DNA of 64,000 nt from Microvirga brassicacearum (GTDB taxonomy: Bacteria; Pseudomonadota; Alphaproteobacteria; Rhizobiales; Beijerinckiaceae): NCBI RefSeq assembly GCF_008757455.1, contig NZ_VCMV01000014.1, positions 186,001-250,000 on the forward strand, in the 5' to 3' direction. The position numbers and the translations under genes are program-made. How positions within the stretch are numbered: the stretch's first letter is position 1; the number at the start of each line of letters is the position of its first letter. The notes under the pieces are model-generated. The model was not told where the DNA came from. It made no database searches and saw only the letters and a list, made by a program, of their open reading frames with translations. This document shows, piece after piece, positions 16,208 through 24,764 of the stretch.

Positions 16208-17221
16208 ATGTCCGCCACCATGCGTTGGGATGCACAGCAGCGCCACGACTACACGGATGTCATGGTCGGCCAGGCGGCCAACCTTGGCCAACTTGCCCGG
16301 AGCCCTGAGGGGGGCGCTGTCGGCTATCCACAGACCCGGCGTGAGTTCGATCGGGCGCCGGTCCTTCCCTCAGAACTTCGCTTTCTTGCCCCCAACTACA
16401 ACGAACTTGACGTCGTGCTGAGCCCGGCCGACCGGTCCTTGTGGTGCTATATGCAGCCGAAGGGGCCCCCCAGCTTCACCAAGGGCATGCTTGGCGACCT
16501 CATCGCGCTTCGCAAATCGGTGCAGGATTTCTTTGCCAGCAACCGCGCCAATGGCGAGGCGATCCAATATTTCGTCGGTGCCTCCCGCATCCCCGGCATC
16601 TATAACCTCGGCGGCGATCTGTCGTTCTTCCTGGATTGCATCCGCGACGGCAACCGCGAAGGGCTTCGCCGTTATGCCCATGATTGCGTCAACGTCGCCT
16701 ATCACATGTGGACCGGGTTCGACCTGCCGATCCAGACGATCGCGCTGGTTCAAGGCGACGCACTCGGCGGCGGATTCGAAGGCGCACTGTCCTTCAACGT
16801 CATCATCGCGGAGCGGAGCGCCAAATTCGGCCTTCCTGAAATCCTCTTCAACCTGTTTCCCGGCATGGGCGCGTCGAGCTTCCTGTCGCGCAAGCTCAAC
16901 CCGGTTCAAGCTGAGAAAATGATCCTCAGCGGCGAAATCTTTAGCGCCGAGCAACTCTTCGACATGGGGCTCGTCGACGTCCTGTGCGAGGATGGTGAAG
17001 GCGAAGCTGCCGTTCGCAAGTACATTGCGGAGAATGCACGCCGCCACGCCGTACATCATGCGCTGAGCCGCATCCGCCGGCGCGTCATGCCCCTGACCCT
17101 CGAAGAACTGAAGGACGTCACCGACATCTGGGTCGAGACGGCGCTTCAGCTGAGCCCGATGGAACAGCGGCGGATGCAACGCTTGATGATTGCGCAGCAT
17201 CGTCGTCTTGGCGAAGGTTGA
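16208..17221 (+). CDS. rpfF: RpfF-like DSF synthase (crotonase fold)
   Basis: 337-residue crotonase-superfamily protein matching RpfF, which makes cis-2-unsaturated fatty-acid signals (DSF) by dehydrating and hydrolysing 3-hydroxyacyl-ACP. The core IYNLGGDLSFF, IALVQGDALGGGFEGAL and FGLPEILFNLFPGMGASSF is very close to my memory of Xanthomonas RpfF. Both catalytic glutamates are present, Glu191 and Glu211, spaced 20 residues apart as E141/E161 are. The N-terminus is about 50 residues longer. The start is ATG 16208, preceded by GGAG at seven bases. It converges with the RpfC-like gene (31 bases apart). An ordinary enoyl-CoA hydratase is less likely because the RpfC partner is adjacent. Confidence 0.88.
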   Translation: MSATMRWDAQQRHDYTDVMVGQAANLGQLARSPEGGAVGYPQTRREFDRAPVLPSELRFLAPNYNELDVVLSPADRSLWCYMQPKGPPSFTKGMLGDLIALRKSVQDFFASNRANGEAIQYFVGASRIPGIYNLGGDLSFFLDCIRDGNREGLRRYAHDCVNVAYHMWTGFDLPIQTIALVQGDALGGGFEGALSFNVIIAERSAKFGLPEILFNLFPGMGASSFLSRKLNPVQAEKMILSGEIFSAEQLFDMGLVDVLCEDGEGEAAVRKYIAENARRHAVHHALSRIRRRVMPLTLEELKDVTDIWVETALQLSPMEQRRMQRLMIAQHRRLGEG

Positions 17222-17252
17222 TCTTCCACAGCCGCCGAGCGCGCCAAGATTC

Positions 17253-19853
17253 TTATTGACGACGTGTGTGGTGCCACTCGGCAGATTTCTCCAACCTTGA
17301 AGGAGAAACCGCCGGGGCGACGCCAAGGCTCTCGCACACGCGGTCAAACTCGTCCCGGACAAGGACCAGATATTCCTCGCCATTGACGGCGAGATCGCGC
17401 GGCGACGCGTCGCGCCACGCCAGACACATCTTGAAGATTTCCAGCGCCCCGATATTGGCCGCGCTGCTGCGAAGGGCGTGAACGGAATCCTGGAAGGCTC
17501 GCGCGTCGCCATTGGCAACCGCGGAACCGATATCCTCGATCGTCTTGCCGGCGTCATCGGCGAATAACTGTGCCAGCTCCTGCACGAACTGCTTGTCGCC
17601 AAGTTGCTCAAGCCGGTCGAGCGTGCGCTGATCGACGGGCGCAAAGCGAGCATTTCTGGCCGGCATCGCCAACAATGGCTCGGTTCTGACCGCCGCGGGG
17701 ACGGCGCGCGACGGAGGCGCTGGTTCGCCGGATTGATCTCCTGCGACGATGGCGGATATTGCCGTCAACAATTCCTCGGCATCGACCGGTTTGGAAATGC
17801 AAGCAACCATCCCTGCCTCGGAACATCGCCGTTGCGTGTCGGGCGAAGCATCGGCCGTCAGGGCTACAATCGGCACGGTCTTCTGCCCCAGCGCAGCGAA
17901 GCGGTAGAGCTTGGTCGCATCGATGCCGTTGAGCACCGGCATGTTGACGTCCATCAGCACGATATCGAATGAACCCTCCTCAAGCGCATCAAGGGCCGCC
18001 TCGCCGTCATCAACCAGCGCGACGGTGTGGTTCGCCAGTCCAAGGATCTTGCTCAGCACCATCTGGTTGGTGCGATTGTCGTCGGCCACCAGAACGGAGA
18101 GTGGTTTGCCGCGATCCGGAACATGATCGGAAGCGGGGGAAGGCGACGCGAAGAAGCCGCTCTCGGCAATGGCGAGCGTTCGAACCACGGCCTGCGGCTC
18201 CAGAGGGCGGCTGAGCCGACTCACGCACAGGCTCCTCAGGCTCGGATGAGGCAGATCGTCTTCATCGGTCGCGCCGATGAGGACGATTGCCAGTTTGTCG
18301 CGCCCATCCTTCTGGGCGAACCTGTTGGCGAAATCTTCGACGGCGTCGGCAGTCACCATCGCCGCATCGAGGAGGAGCACGACCGGTCGAGACGCTGCCG
18401 CACGGGGCTGCGACAGCAGAGCCATGGTCTCCTGCGGGGTCTCGGCCACCGCGAGGCTGCGCCCGCTGGCGAGTTGCCGTTGCACGACCGGGTCACGCGA
18501 GAGCAGCACATAGCTCACGTTGACAGGATCAGCAGGCGCGGCCGCTTTCTCGGACGCGCTGAAGTCGATTTCAAACCAGAACGTGCTGCCGGCTCCGGGC
18601 GCGCTCTCCACCCCGATCGTGCCGCCGGCGCGTTCGACCAGCTGCTTTGATGTCGCAAGACCAAGCCCGGTTCCGCCAAACCGGTCGACGATGGTTTCGT
18701 CGGCTTGGGTGAAGCTCTCGAAAATCCGCGTCTGCGCCTCGGGCGAGATACCGATGCCCGTATCTGAGATCTCGACCCGCAGAGTGATTTCGCCGCCCTG
18801 TCGTTCGATCGCATCCGCCGCGATGGTGACATATCCCTCTTGGGTAAACTTTACCGCGTTACCAACGAGATTGACGAGAGGTCCTTCCAGCGCGTGCAGA
18901 TCACCCTTGAGAAAACGAGGCGTGCGCGGCGTAATGTGCAGGCTCAAGCGCAACTTCTTTTCGCCCACTTGAACAGCGAGCATCCGCCTCACATTTTCGA
19001 GCGACGCGTAAACGTCGAATTCCGCCATCACCGCGCGCCGGACACCGGATTCGACGCGCGAAAAATCGAGAATCGAATTGATCAACCCGAGCAGCGATTG
19101 TCCGGCGGTGGTGATCGTGCGGGCCATATTGCCCTGATCGGAATCGAGCTTCGTTTTGCCCAGCAGGTTTCCCAACCCGATGATGGCGTTCAGGGGCGTT
19201 CTCAGCTCGTGGCTAACACTGGCAATGAAGAGGCTCTTGGCACGGCTCGCCGCTTCAGCCTGGCGTTGCGCTTCCGACAATTTTGCAATGAGACGCGACA
19301 CGTAGAGCGGCAGCACGACGAGGCCGGCGAGAAGCCCGGCGCTGAGGGCCAGGTGGGTACGCCAGAACTCACTGACGACGATGACGGATCCAAAGCCGAT
19401 AACCGCCACGAACGAAGCGGCGAAGAGATATTTGACGCCGAACCGAAACCCATTGCCGAGGATGACCCAGAGATAGATCGGATAGAGCGCGGCAGTCGAT
19501 TCGCCGCCGACCGCGACGCCGTAGGAGAACAGCCCGAGATCGAGGACGATCGCGAGGAGCCGGCGCGTGACGGAGACGCCCGGCCGATAGAGAATATGGC
19601 AGAACAGAAGAAGCGAGAGCAGATCGTAGGCCGCGAAATAAATTGCCGTCTCGCGCAGCATGACGGCAGCGTCGGCGCTCCCAAGCGCACTCGCGATACT
19701 GAGATAAGCCAGCACCACCCCGCTCAGGACGAAGCGGTTGATGGTCATCTCATGTTCGCTGTCAGGCCGCCGCCTCAGTTCAGTCCTGACGCGCTTGAAG
19801 AACCGGAGGACCCGACTCCAGCTTGCCGAATAGAGGGACGATTTGACCACCAT
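17253..19853 (-). CDS. rpfC: RpfC-like hybrid sensor histidine kinase (DSF sensor)
   Basis: 866 residues. A cytoplasmic N-tail with RRPDSEH (29-35) precedes about five membrane helices (36-188, including LYPIYLWVILGNGFRFG). Then come HisKA with His215 (SVSHELRTP), HATPase with DTGIGI at 364-369 and GTGLGLA, a degenerate receiver-like segment (about 445-562), a canonical receiver with Asp591/592, Asp635, Thr666 and Lys688, and an HPt domain with His792 (VHALRSSAANIGALE). The order matches Xanthomonas RpfC apart from the extra segment. The Asp-Ser-Glu before the first helix is, as I recall, required for DSF sensing there. GGAGG lies six bases before ATG 19853. It sits 22 bases after the REC-PAS-GGDEF-EAL gene. 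Confidence 0.9.
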   Translation of the reverse strand: MVVKSSLYSASWSRVLRFFKRVRTELRRRPDSEHEMTINRFVLSGVVLAYLSIASALGSADAAVMLRETAIYFAAYDLLSLLLFCHILYRPGVSVTRRLLAIVLDLGLFSYGVAVGGESTAALYPIYLWVILGNGFRFGVKYLFAASFVAVIGFGSVIVVSEFWRTHLALSAGLLAGLVVLPLYVSRLIAKLSEAQRQAEAASRAKSLFIASVSHELRTPLNAIIGLGNLLGKTKLDSDQGNMARTITTAGQSLLGLINSILDFSRVESGVRRAVMAEFDVYASLENVRRMLAVQVGEKKLRLSLHITPRTPRFLKGDLHALEGPLVNLVGNAVKFTQEGYVTIAADAIERQGGEITLRVEISDTGIGISPEAQTRIFESFTQADETIVDRFGGTGLGLATSKQLVERAGGTIGVESAPGAGSTFWFEIDFSASEKAAAPADPVNVSYVLLSRDPVVQRQLASGRSLAVAETPQETMALLSQPRAAASRPVVLLLDAAMVTADAVEDFANRFAQKDGRDKLAIVLIGATDEDDLPHPSLRSLCVSRLSRPLEPQAVVRTLAIAESGFFASPSPASDHVPDRGKPLSVLVADDNRTNQMVLSKILGLANHTVALVDDGEAALDALEEGSFDIVLMDVNMPVLNGIDATKLYRFAALGQKTVPIVALTADASPDTQRRCSEAGMVACISKPVDAEELLTAISAIVAGDQSGEPAPPSRAVPAAVRTEPLLAMPARNARFAPVDQRTLDRLEQLGDKQFVQELAQLFADDAGKTIEDIGSAVANGDARAFQDSVHALRSSAANIGALEIFKMCLAWRDASPRDLAVNGEEYLVLVRDEFDRVCESLGVAPAVSPSRLEKSAEWHHTRRQ

Positions 19854-19875
19854 GACAAGCCTCCGTCATCGGGAC

Positions 19876-22026
19876 CTAAGCAAGATAGACATGCTTGCGG
19901 TCGGCTTTGACGAACGCGATGAACTCTTCGACTGGCATCGGCTTTCCGAGATGGTAACCCTGCCCCTCGTCACAACCCTCGATCCGCAGATGCGCCAGTT
20001 GCTCGGCAGTCTCGACACCTTCTCCGACGATCGTCAGATCGAGGCTGTGCCCGAGATTGACGATCGCGCGGAGAATGGCGGCATCGTTGGGATCGGTGGT
20101 GATGTTCCGGATGAAGCAGCGGTCGACCTTGATGCGATCGACCGGCAGGTGCTTGACGTATTGCAGGGAGGAATAACCGACGCCAAAGTCGTCGATGGAG
20201 ATGCTGACGCCCAACTCTCGCAGCCGATGCAGGTCGCGCACCACCGCATCCGTATCCTCCAGCATGACGCTTTCGGTGATTTCGAGTTCCAGCAAGGTCG
20301 CGTCGAGGCCGGTCTCGGCGAGGATTTCGGTGACGAGGAGCGAGACGTCCTGTTTGCGGAACTGCAGCGCGGACAGGTTCACGCTCACGCGAATCCCGGG
20401 CAGTCCCTGGTGCTGCCATTCGACAGCACGCCGGCAAGCTTCCTTCAGCACCCATTCGCCAATGGGGAGAATCAGGCCGTTCTCTTCGACCCGTGGCAGG
20501 AACATTGCGGGCGCAACGATCCCGATGCCGGGCCGATGCCAGCGCAGCAATGCTTCGGCGCCAATGATGAGGCCGGTCGCAAGGTCCATGCGCGGTTGGT
20601 AATAGAGCGTGAACTGCTCTTCGGCGATTGCTTGCCGCAATTCCGTATCGAGTTCGGCAGCCTCACGGGCACGCATCGTCATATCGGCAACGTAGAAGCG
20701 GTGGAGATTTCCGCCCTCGGATTTTGCCTGGTGCATGGCAAGATTGGCGCTGCGCAACAGGTCCTCCACATTGCCGGCATTGTGCGGGTGAAGGGACGTG
20801 CCGATGCTGGCTGTCGTGGTGATCGGCTTGCCGAACAACTCATACGGCTGCGACAGGGCCTCCGCGATGCGGGCCGCAAGATCGGACGCCGCTCCCTCGT
20901 CGGTCACGCCTGTCTGCAGCACGGCGAACTCGTCGCCGCCAAGCCGCGCCGCCGTGCCGCTCTTTCCTACCACGCGCGTCAACCGTTTGGCCGTCTCGAT
21001 GAGGAAGCGGTCGCCCGCCGTGTGGCCGAGCACGTCGTTGATCGGCTTGAAGCCGTCGAGATCGATGAGGTGAAGTGCGACAATCCGGCTGCCTCGCCGC
21101 GAGCGCACGATCTCCGCGCTCAGCCGCTCCTGCAGCATGATCCGGTTTGGTAGACCCGTCAGCGCGTCATGGTGAGTGATATGATGCAGATGGGCCTCGG
21201 CCCGTTTGCGCTCGCTGATGTCGATCGAGGTGGTAAGCACCGCGGTGATCGCGTCGGCGGAGGTCCGCAAAGGCGATTTGGTGGTCAGGACGGTGCGCTT
21301 TTCGCTGCGACCGTCCGAGAACTCCTCCTCGAAAGAGGAGATCGGCCGTCCGGTATCCCAGACGACGCGATCGAGCGATTTACTTCTCGCGCCCTGGACC
21401 TTGCCGAAGAGAACGGTCGCGTCCTGGCCCACGACCTTGGCTGGGTCGAGACCGAGCAATCTCGTCTGATAAGCGTTGGTGAAAAGGATCTTTCCGTCTC
21501 GGTCTGCAGCCGAAATCATCGCCGGAACGGTATCGATGACCTGGGCAAGCCGCTCGCTGGAATCCCGCAGGGCCTCCTCGCGGGAGCGTTCGCTATGCTT
21601 CAGATCGCGCTCCAGCCCGTCGGCCCGGCTTGCCAGCAGCAGCTGCTGGTGACGCATTTTGAGGAGATTGCGAGCGCGGGTTGCAAATTCGTGGTGATCG
21701 ACAGGGCTTTGCAGGAAATCGGTCGCGCCGGCTTCGAGCGCCTGAAGCCGAAACTCGCGATCCTCATAGACCGTGACGATGACGACCGGCAGGTCGATGA
21801 GTGCCGGCAGCTCGCGGATCCGCCGGATGAGCTCCGCCCCGTCCATCTGGGGCATCTTGTAGTCGCTGATGATAAGATCCGGCGTGTTTTCACTGAGCCA
21901 CGACAAAGCCTCCAGCGGGTCCGCAAAAGCATTGACCGAGATGTCGCTGGAAATCGATTTGGCCAACCGGGAAAACAGGTTCCGGTTGGTGGCCTGATCG
22001 TCGACGATAATGATGTTGGACATCAT
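19876..22026 (-). CDS. REC-PAS-GGDEF-EAL response regulator in the RpfG position
   Basis: 716 residues from ATG 22026: receiver (4-122) with Asp9/10 and Asp55, whose usual Lys is Ser107 (FLQSPVD); PAS (about 155-270); GGDEF (about 283-445, motif 363-367 intact, no RxxD inhibitory site five residues before it); EAL (458-705). The EAL domain keeps Glu491, the NLS block, ITES, Asp612-Asp613 (DDFG) and LPVDRIKVD, so c-di-GMP phosphodiesterase activity is likely and cyclase activity possible. The receiver resembles RpfG, but RpfG ends in HD-GYP. First gene of an operon with the RpfC-like kinase, its probable phosphodonor. A longer reading to 22155 exists without a good ribosome-binding site. Confidence 0.88.
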   Translation of the reverse strand: MMSNIIIVDDQATNRNLFSRLAKSISSDISVNAFADPLEALSWLSENTPDLIISDYKMPQMDGAELIRRIRELPALIDLPVVIVTVYEDREFRLQALEAGATDFLQSPVDHHEFATRARNLLKMRHQQLLLASRADGLERDLKHSERSREEALRDSSERLAQVIDTVPAMISAADRDGKILFTNAYQTRLLGLDPAKVVGQDATVLFGKVQGARSKSLDRVVWDTGRPISSFEEEFSDGRSEKRTVLTTKSPLRTSADAITAVLTTSIDISERKRAEAHLHHITHHDALTGLPNRIMLQERLSAEIVRSRRGSRIVALHLIDLDGFKPINDVLGHTAGDRFLIETAKRLTRVVGKSGTAARLGGDEFAVLQTGVTDEGAASDLAARIAEALSQPYELFGKPITTTASIGTSLHPHNAGNVEDLLRSANLAMHQAKSEGGNLHRFYVADMTMRAREAAELDTELRQAIAEEQFTLYYQPRMDLATGLIIGAEALLRWHRPGIGIVAPAMFLPRVEENGLILPIGEWVLKEACRRAVEWQHQGLPGIRVSVNLSALQFRKQDVSLLVTEILAETGLDATLLELEITESVMLEDTDAVVRDLHRLRELGVSISIDDFGVGYSSLQYVKHLPVDRIKVDRCFIRNITTDPNDAAILRAIVNLGHSLDLTIVGEGVETAEQLAHLRIEGCDEGQGYHLGKPMPVEEFIAFVKADRKHVYLA

Positions 22027-22447
22027 ACGGCGCCCATCATCGCAATCAGGCCGGCTGGCATTGCTGGTTGATCCTCGGCCATATGGTCTTTCATCACATT
22101 GGTTTTGCAAATCTGGGGCATTGAGCAGTCTGAAATGCGATTGTCGCATGTTCATTCTGGCGAAGTTCTTAATTTCTCTTGCTCTTACGTCTCAAACTAG
22201 CACCCGGCCCTTGGGGCAGGCAACGAAACAAGCCGGGCGAGTCTTACGCGCCCCGCAACAACATCACGCCACTCAGTTGCGTCTCCCCTGAAGATAATCC
22301 TTCAGGCCCTCCGCTCAAGAGGGGCGGTGATTCAGGAGCCGGGGTCATAGCTGCCCCTCACGAACCGCCCTCGCAGTCTCGGGCTGGGCGTGGTAGTTAG
22401 CGCCGCCTTCGCGGCTTTTCCCTCACCTTTACCGTTCGGCCAATCGC
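22027..22447. other. intergenic region between divergent signalling and ABC-F genes
   Basis: 421 bases with no convincing gene. It must hold the promoters of the REC-PAS-GGDEF-EAL/RpfC operon (leftward) and the ABC-F gene (rightward). The only structure I see is a short hairpin CTGAAG...CTTCAG at about 22287-22304. A relatively T-rich stretch near 22160-22200 could carry a leftward promoter, but no clear -35/-10 pair stands out. Confidence 0.4.
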
Positions 22448-24085
22448 ATGCTTCAGATCGACAACCTCGTCTTCAACGGATGGGGCCGCCGCTTTTTTGA
22501 CAAAGCCACCGTTACGCTGCCCACCGGAACAAAGGTCGGACTCGTGGGCCGGAACGGCGTGGGCAAGTCGACCCTGTTCAAACTGATCCTCGGTGAGTTG
22601 CAGCCGGACGGTGGCGAAATTGCGTTCCCCAAGGGAGCGCGGATCGCCTCCGTCGATCAGGAGCACCCGGCAACGCCCGTCTCGCTTCTCGATACAATCC
22701 TGGCGGCGGACGTCGAACGGGAGGCGCTGTATCTCGAACTGGAGAGCGCCGAACCTGAGCGGATGGGCGAGATCTACGGCCGATTGATCGAGATCGACGC
22801 CGATCGTGCGCCGGCGCGCGCTGGTGAGATTCTAAGCGGCCTCGGCTTTTCGACCGCTGACCTGACACGCCCGATGGCGGAATTTTCCGGCGGCTGGCGG
22901 ATGCGCGTGGCGTTGGCCGCGGCGCTTTTTGCGCAACCCGACCTGCTTCTCCTCGACGAACCGACCAACTATCTCGACCTCGAGGGCGCACTCTGGCTCG
23001 AGGCGCGGCTCAAAAAGTACCCGCATACGGCTCTGATCATCAGCCACGACCGGGAACTGCTCAACAATTCGGTCGATGCCATTCTGCATGTGAGCGAGGG
23101 CAAGCTCGACCTTTATACCGGCGGATACGACGATTTCGAGCGGCGGCGCGGCGAGAAGCTTCGACTGCAGACCGCCTCGCGCAACAAGCAGGAAGCCGAG
23201 CGCGCTCACCTCCAGAGCTTCGTCGATCGGTTCCGGGCCAAGGCCAGCAAGGCGGCGCAGGCCCAATCGCGCATGAAACGGCTGGCAAAGCTCGAGCCGA
23301 TCGCCGCCGTGATCGAGGAGCGCGTGGCGCCGTTCACGCTGCCCTCGCCCGAGCGTCCCCTCGCCCCGCCTTTGATGCAGCTTGAGCACGCGGATGTGGG
23401 TTATGACGGTCATGCGGTCCTGCGCGACCTGAACCTGCGGCTCGATATCGACGACCGGATCGGCCTTCTCGGCGTCAATGGAGCCGGGAAATCGACTTTC
23501 GCCAAAATGGCCGCAGGCGCACTCTCGGTTCAGTCGGGCCTCATGCGCCGCGAGGGGCGCGTGAAGGTCGGCTGGTTCCATCAGCATCAGATCGAGGCGC
23601 TGGATCCCGCCGATACACCTCTGGAGATCATCCGCCGGGCGAGACCGAACGACAGCGAATCCTCGCGCCGGTCGCGGCTTGCCCAGTTCGGTCTTGGCTT
23701 CGACAAGCAGCAAACCACCGTCGCCGACCTCTCAGGTGGCGAGCGCGCCCGCTTGCTCCTGAATCTTGTGGCCATGGACGCCCCTCACCTCTTGATCCTC
23801 GACGAACCGACCAACCACCTCGATATCGACAGCCGGCGCGCGCTGCTCGACGCGCTGAACGATTACGCGGGCGCGGTCATCCTCATCACCCACGACCGCT
23901 CGCTGATGGAGTTGGTAGCCGACCGGCTGTGGCTTGCGGCCGATGGCCACGTGAAGCCCTTCGACGGCGATATGGACGATTATGCCCGTTTCGTCCTCGA
24001 TCGCGCCAAGGCAGGTTCACGGCCGTCACAGAACCGGGAACGCTCCGCGAAGCGCCGGAAAAGAGAGGCCGCGGAGGCGGCTTGA
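22448..24085 (+). CDS. ABC-F family ATPase (translation-associated)
   Basis: 545 residues with two ABC modules and no membrane segment, the ABC-F layout. Module 1 has GRNGVGKST (about 38-46), FSGGWRMRV and LLLLDEPTNYLD. Module 2 has GVNGAGKST (about 344-352), LSGGERARL and LLILDEPTNHLDID. A linker rich in Arg/Lys/Gln (about 225-290, RSEKLRLQTASRNKQEAERAHL-like) joins them. It ends in a basic tail (KRRKREAAEAA). Family members bind the ribosomal E site. It is closest to the YheS/Uup group; the precise member is not assigned. Confidence 0.92.
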   Translation: MLQIDNLVFNGWGRRFFDKATVTLPTGTKVGLVGRNGVGKSTLFKLILGELQPDGGEIAFPKGARIASVDQEHPATPVSLLDTILAADVEREALYLELESAEPERMGEIYGRLIEIDADRAPARAGEILSGLGFSTADLTRPMAEFSGGWRMRVALAAALFAQPDLLLLDEPTNYLDLEGALWLEARLKKYPHTALIISHDRELLNNSVDAILHVSEGKLDLYTGGYDDFERRRGEKLRLQTASRNKQEAERAHLQSFVDRFRAKASKAAQAQSRMKRLAKLEPIAAVIEERVAPFTLPSPERPLAPPLMQLEHADVGYDGHAVLRDLNLRLDIDDRIGLLGVNGAGKSTFAKMAAGALSVQSGLMRREGRVKVGWFHQHQIEALDPADTPLEIIRRARPNDSESSRRSRLAQFGLGFDKQQTTVADLSGGERARLLLNLVAMDAPHLLILDEPTNHLDIDSRRALLDALNDYAGAVILITHDRSLMELVADRLWLAADGHVKPFDGDMDDYARFVLDRAKAGSRPSQNRERSAKRRKREAAEAA

Positions 24086-24422
24086 TCCTGGCGAGATCGC
24101 GCGGGAGGGGCGGGAGACCGTTGCAAACGAACAGTTTCAGGCCGCCTCCGGCCAGAAATATTCTCATCGTCAGGTGGGAGATTCGCCGTAAAACCGAATA
24201 TTGTCGCGCGGCCGTGAAGCAGTCTTTTCGGCGTCTCTTGTAATTCTCGCTGAATGCGACTATATCAGCGTATCGAATTTGGCCTGACGACTGCTCTGTT
24301 TCGCCTTGCACTGCTTGCCGCGCGCTCCGAACAATCTCTCCAAAACTCGAAAAATTGTGCGTGTTCACAGAAATGAGAACAGGCGCGGACGTGCATATAC
24401 AAGTCAGTGAAAGGACTTACAA
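24086..24422 (+). promoter_or_regulatory. cspA upstream region and 5' untranslated leader
   Basis: 337 bases with no supported gene. The last ~170 bases are less GC-rich, as expected for the long structured leader of cold-shock genes. AAAGGA at 24411-24416 is the ribosome-binding site of the cold-shock gene at 24423. No CSD box or promoter can be set with confidence. Confidence 0.4.
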
Positions 24423-24632
24423 ATGGTTACCGGCACCGTAAAATTCTACAACGATCAAAAAGGCTTCGGCTTCATCCAGCCCGATAACGGCGACAAGGAT
24501 GTGTTCGTGCATGCGACCGCTCTCGAGCGCGCTGGCATCCGCGGCCTCGTTGAAGGCCAGAAGGTCTCCTTCGACACCGAAGAAGATCGTCGTAGCGGCA
24601 AGATCGCAGTCAGCACCATCCAGACTGCATAA
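24423..24632 (+). CDS. cspA: cold-shock protein (CspA family)
   Basis: 69-residue single cold-shock domain, an OB-fold RNA chaperone. RNP1 KGFGFIQPD (about 14-22) and RNP2 DVFVHAT (about 28-34) are intact, and the protein ends KIAVSTIQTA. AAAGGA precedes the ATG by six bases. Two hairpins follow the stop, the second with a T-run. Alphaproteobacteria carry several paralogues, so the number in the gene symbol is not certain. Confidence 0.95.
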   Translation: MVTGTVKFYNDQKGFGFIQPDNGDKDVFVHATALERAGIRGLVEGQKVSFDTEEDRRSGKIAVSTIQTA

Positions 24633-24645
24633 GCCAGACCTGTCT

Positions 24646-24709
24646 GGTGTGAGGTAAACTCACACCAAGCATTCGAGGCCGCACTCCAAAGGTGCGGCCT
24701 CTTCTTTTT
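24646..24709 (+). terminator. double hairpin terminator after cspA
   Basis: Two successive hairpins: GGTGTGAG/CTCACACC with loop GTAAA (24646-24666), and GAGGCCGCAC/GTGCGGCCTC (24675-24701), followed by TTCTTTTT. The second is a convincing rho-independent terminator. The first may stabilise the mRNA end. Confidence 0.85.
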
Positions 24710-24764
24710 GGTCGCAAGTTCTGCGACGACCGCGAAACTATTTACTTTCGCAAGTGAGGGTTTG

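Noticed and set aside
19876..22026. Annotating the REC-PAS-GGDEF-EAL gene as rpfG
   Set aside because: The output domain is GGDEF-EAL, not HD-GYP. Only the receiver and position resemble RpfG, so the symbol is withheld.
22287..22304. CTGAAG...CTTCAG hairpin as a terminator
   Set aside because: Six-base stem without a T-run, in a divergent intergenic region where no terminator is needed.
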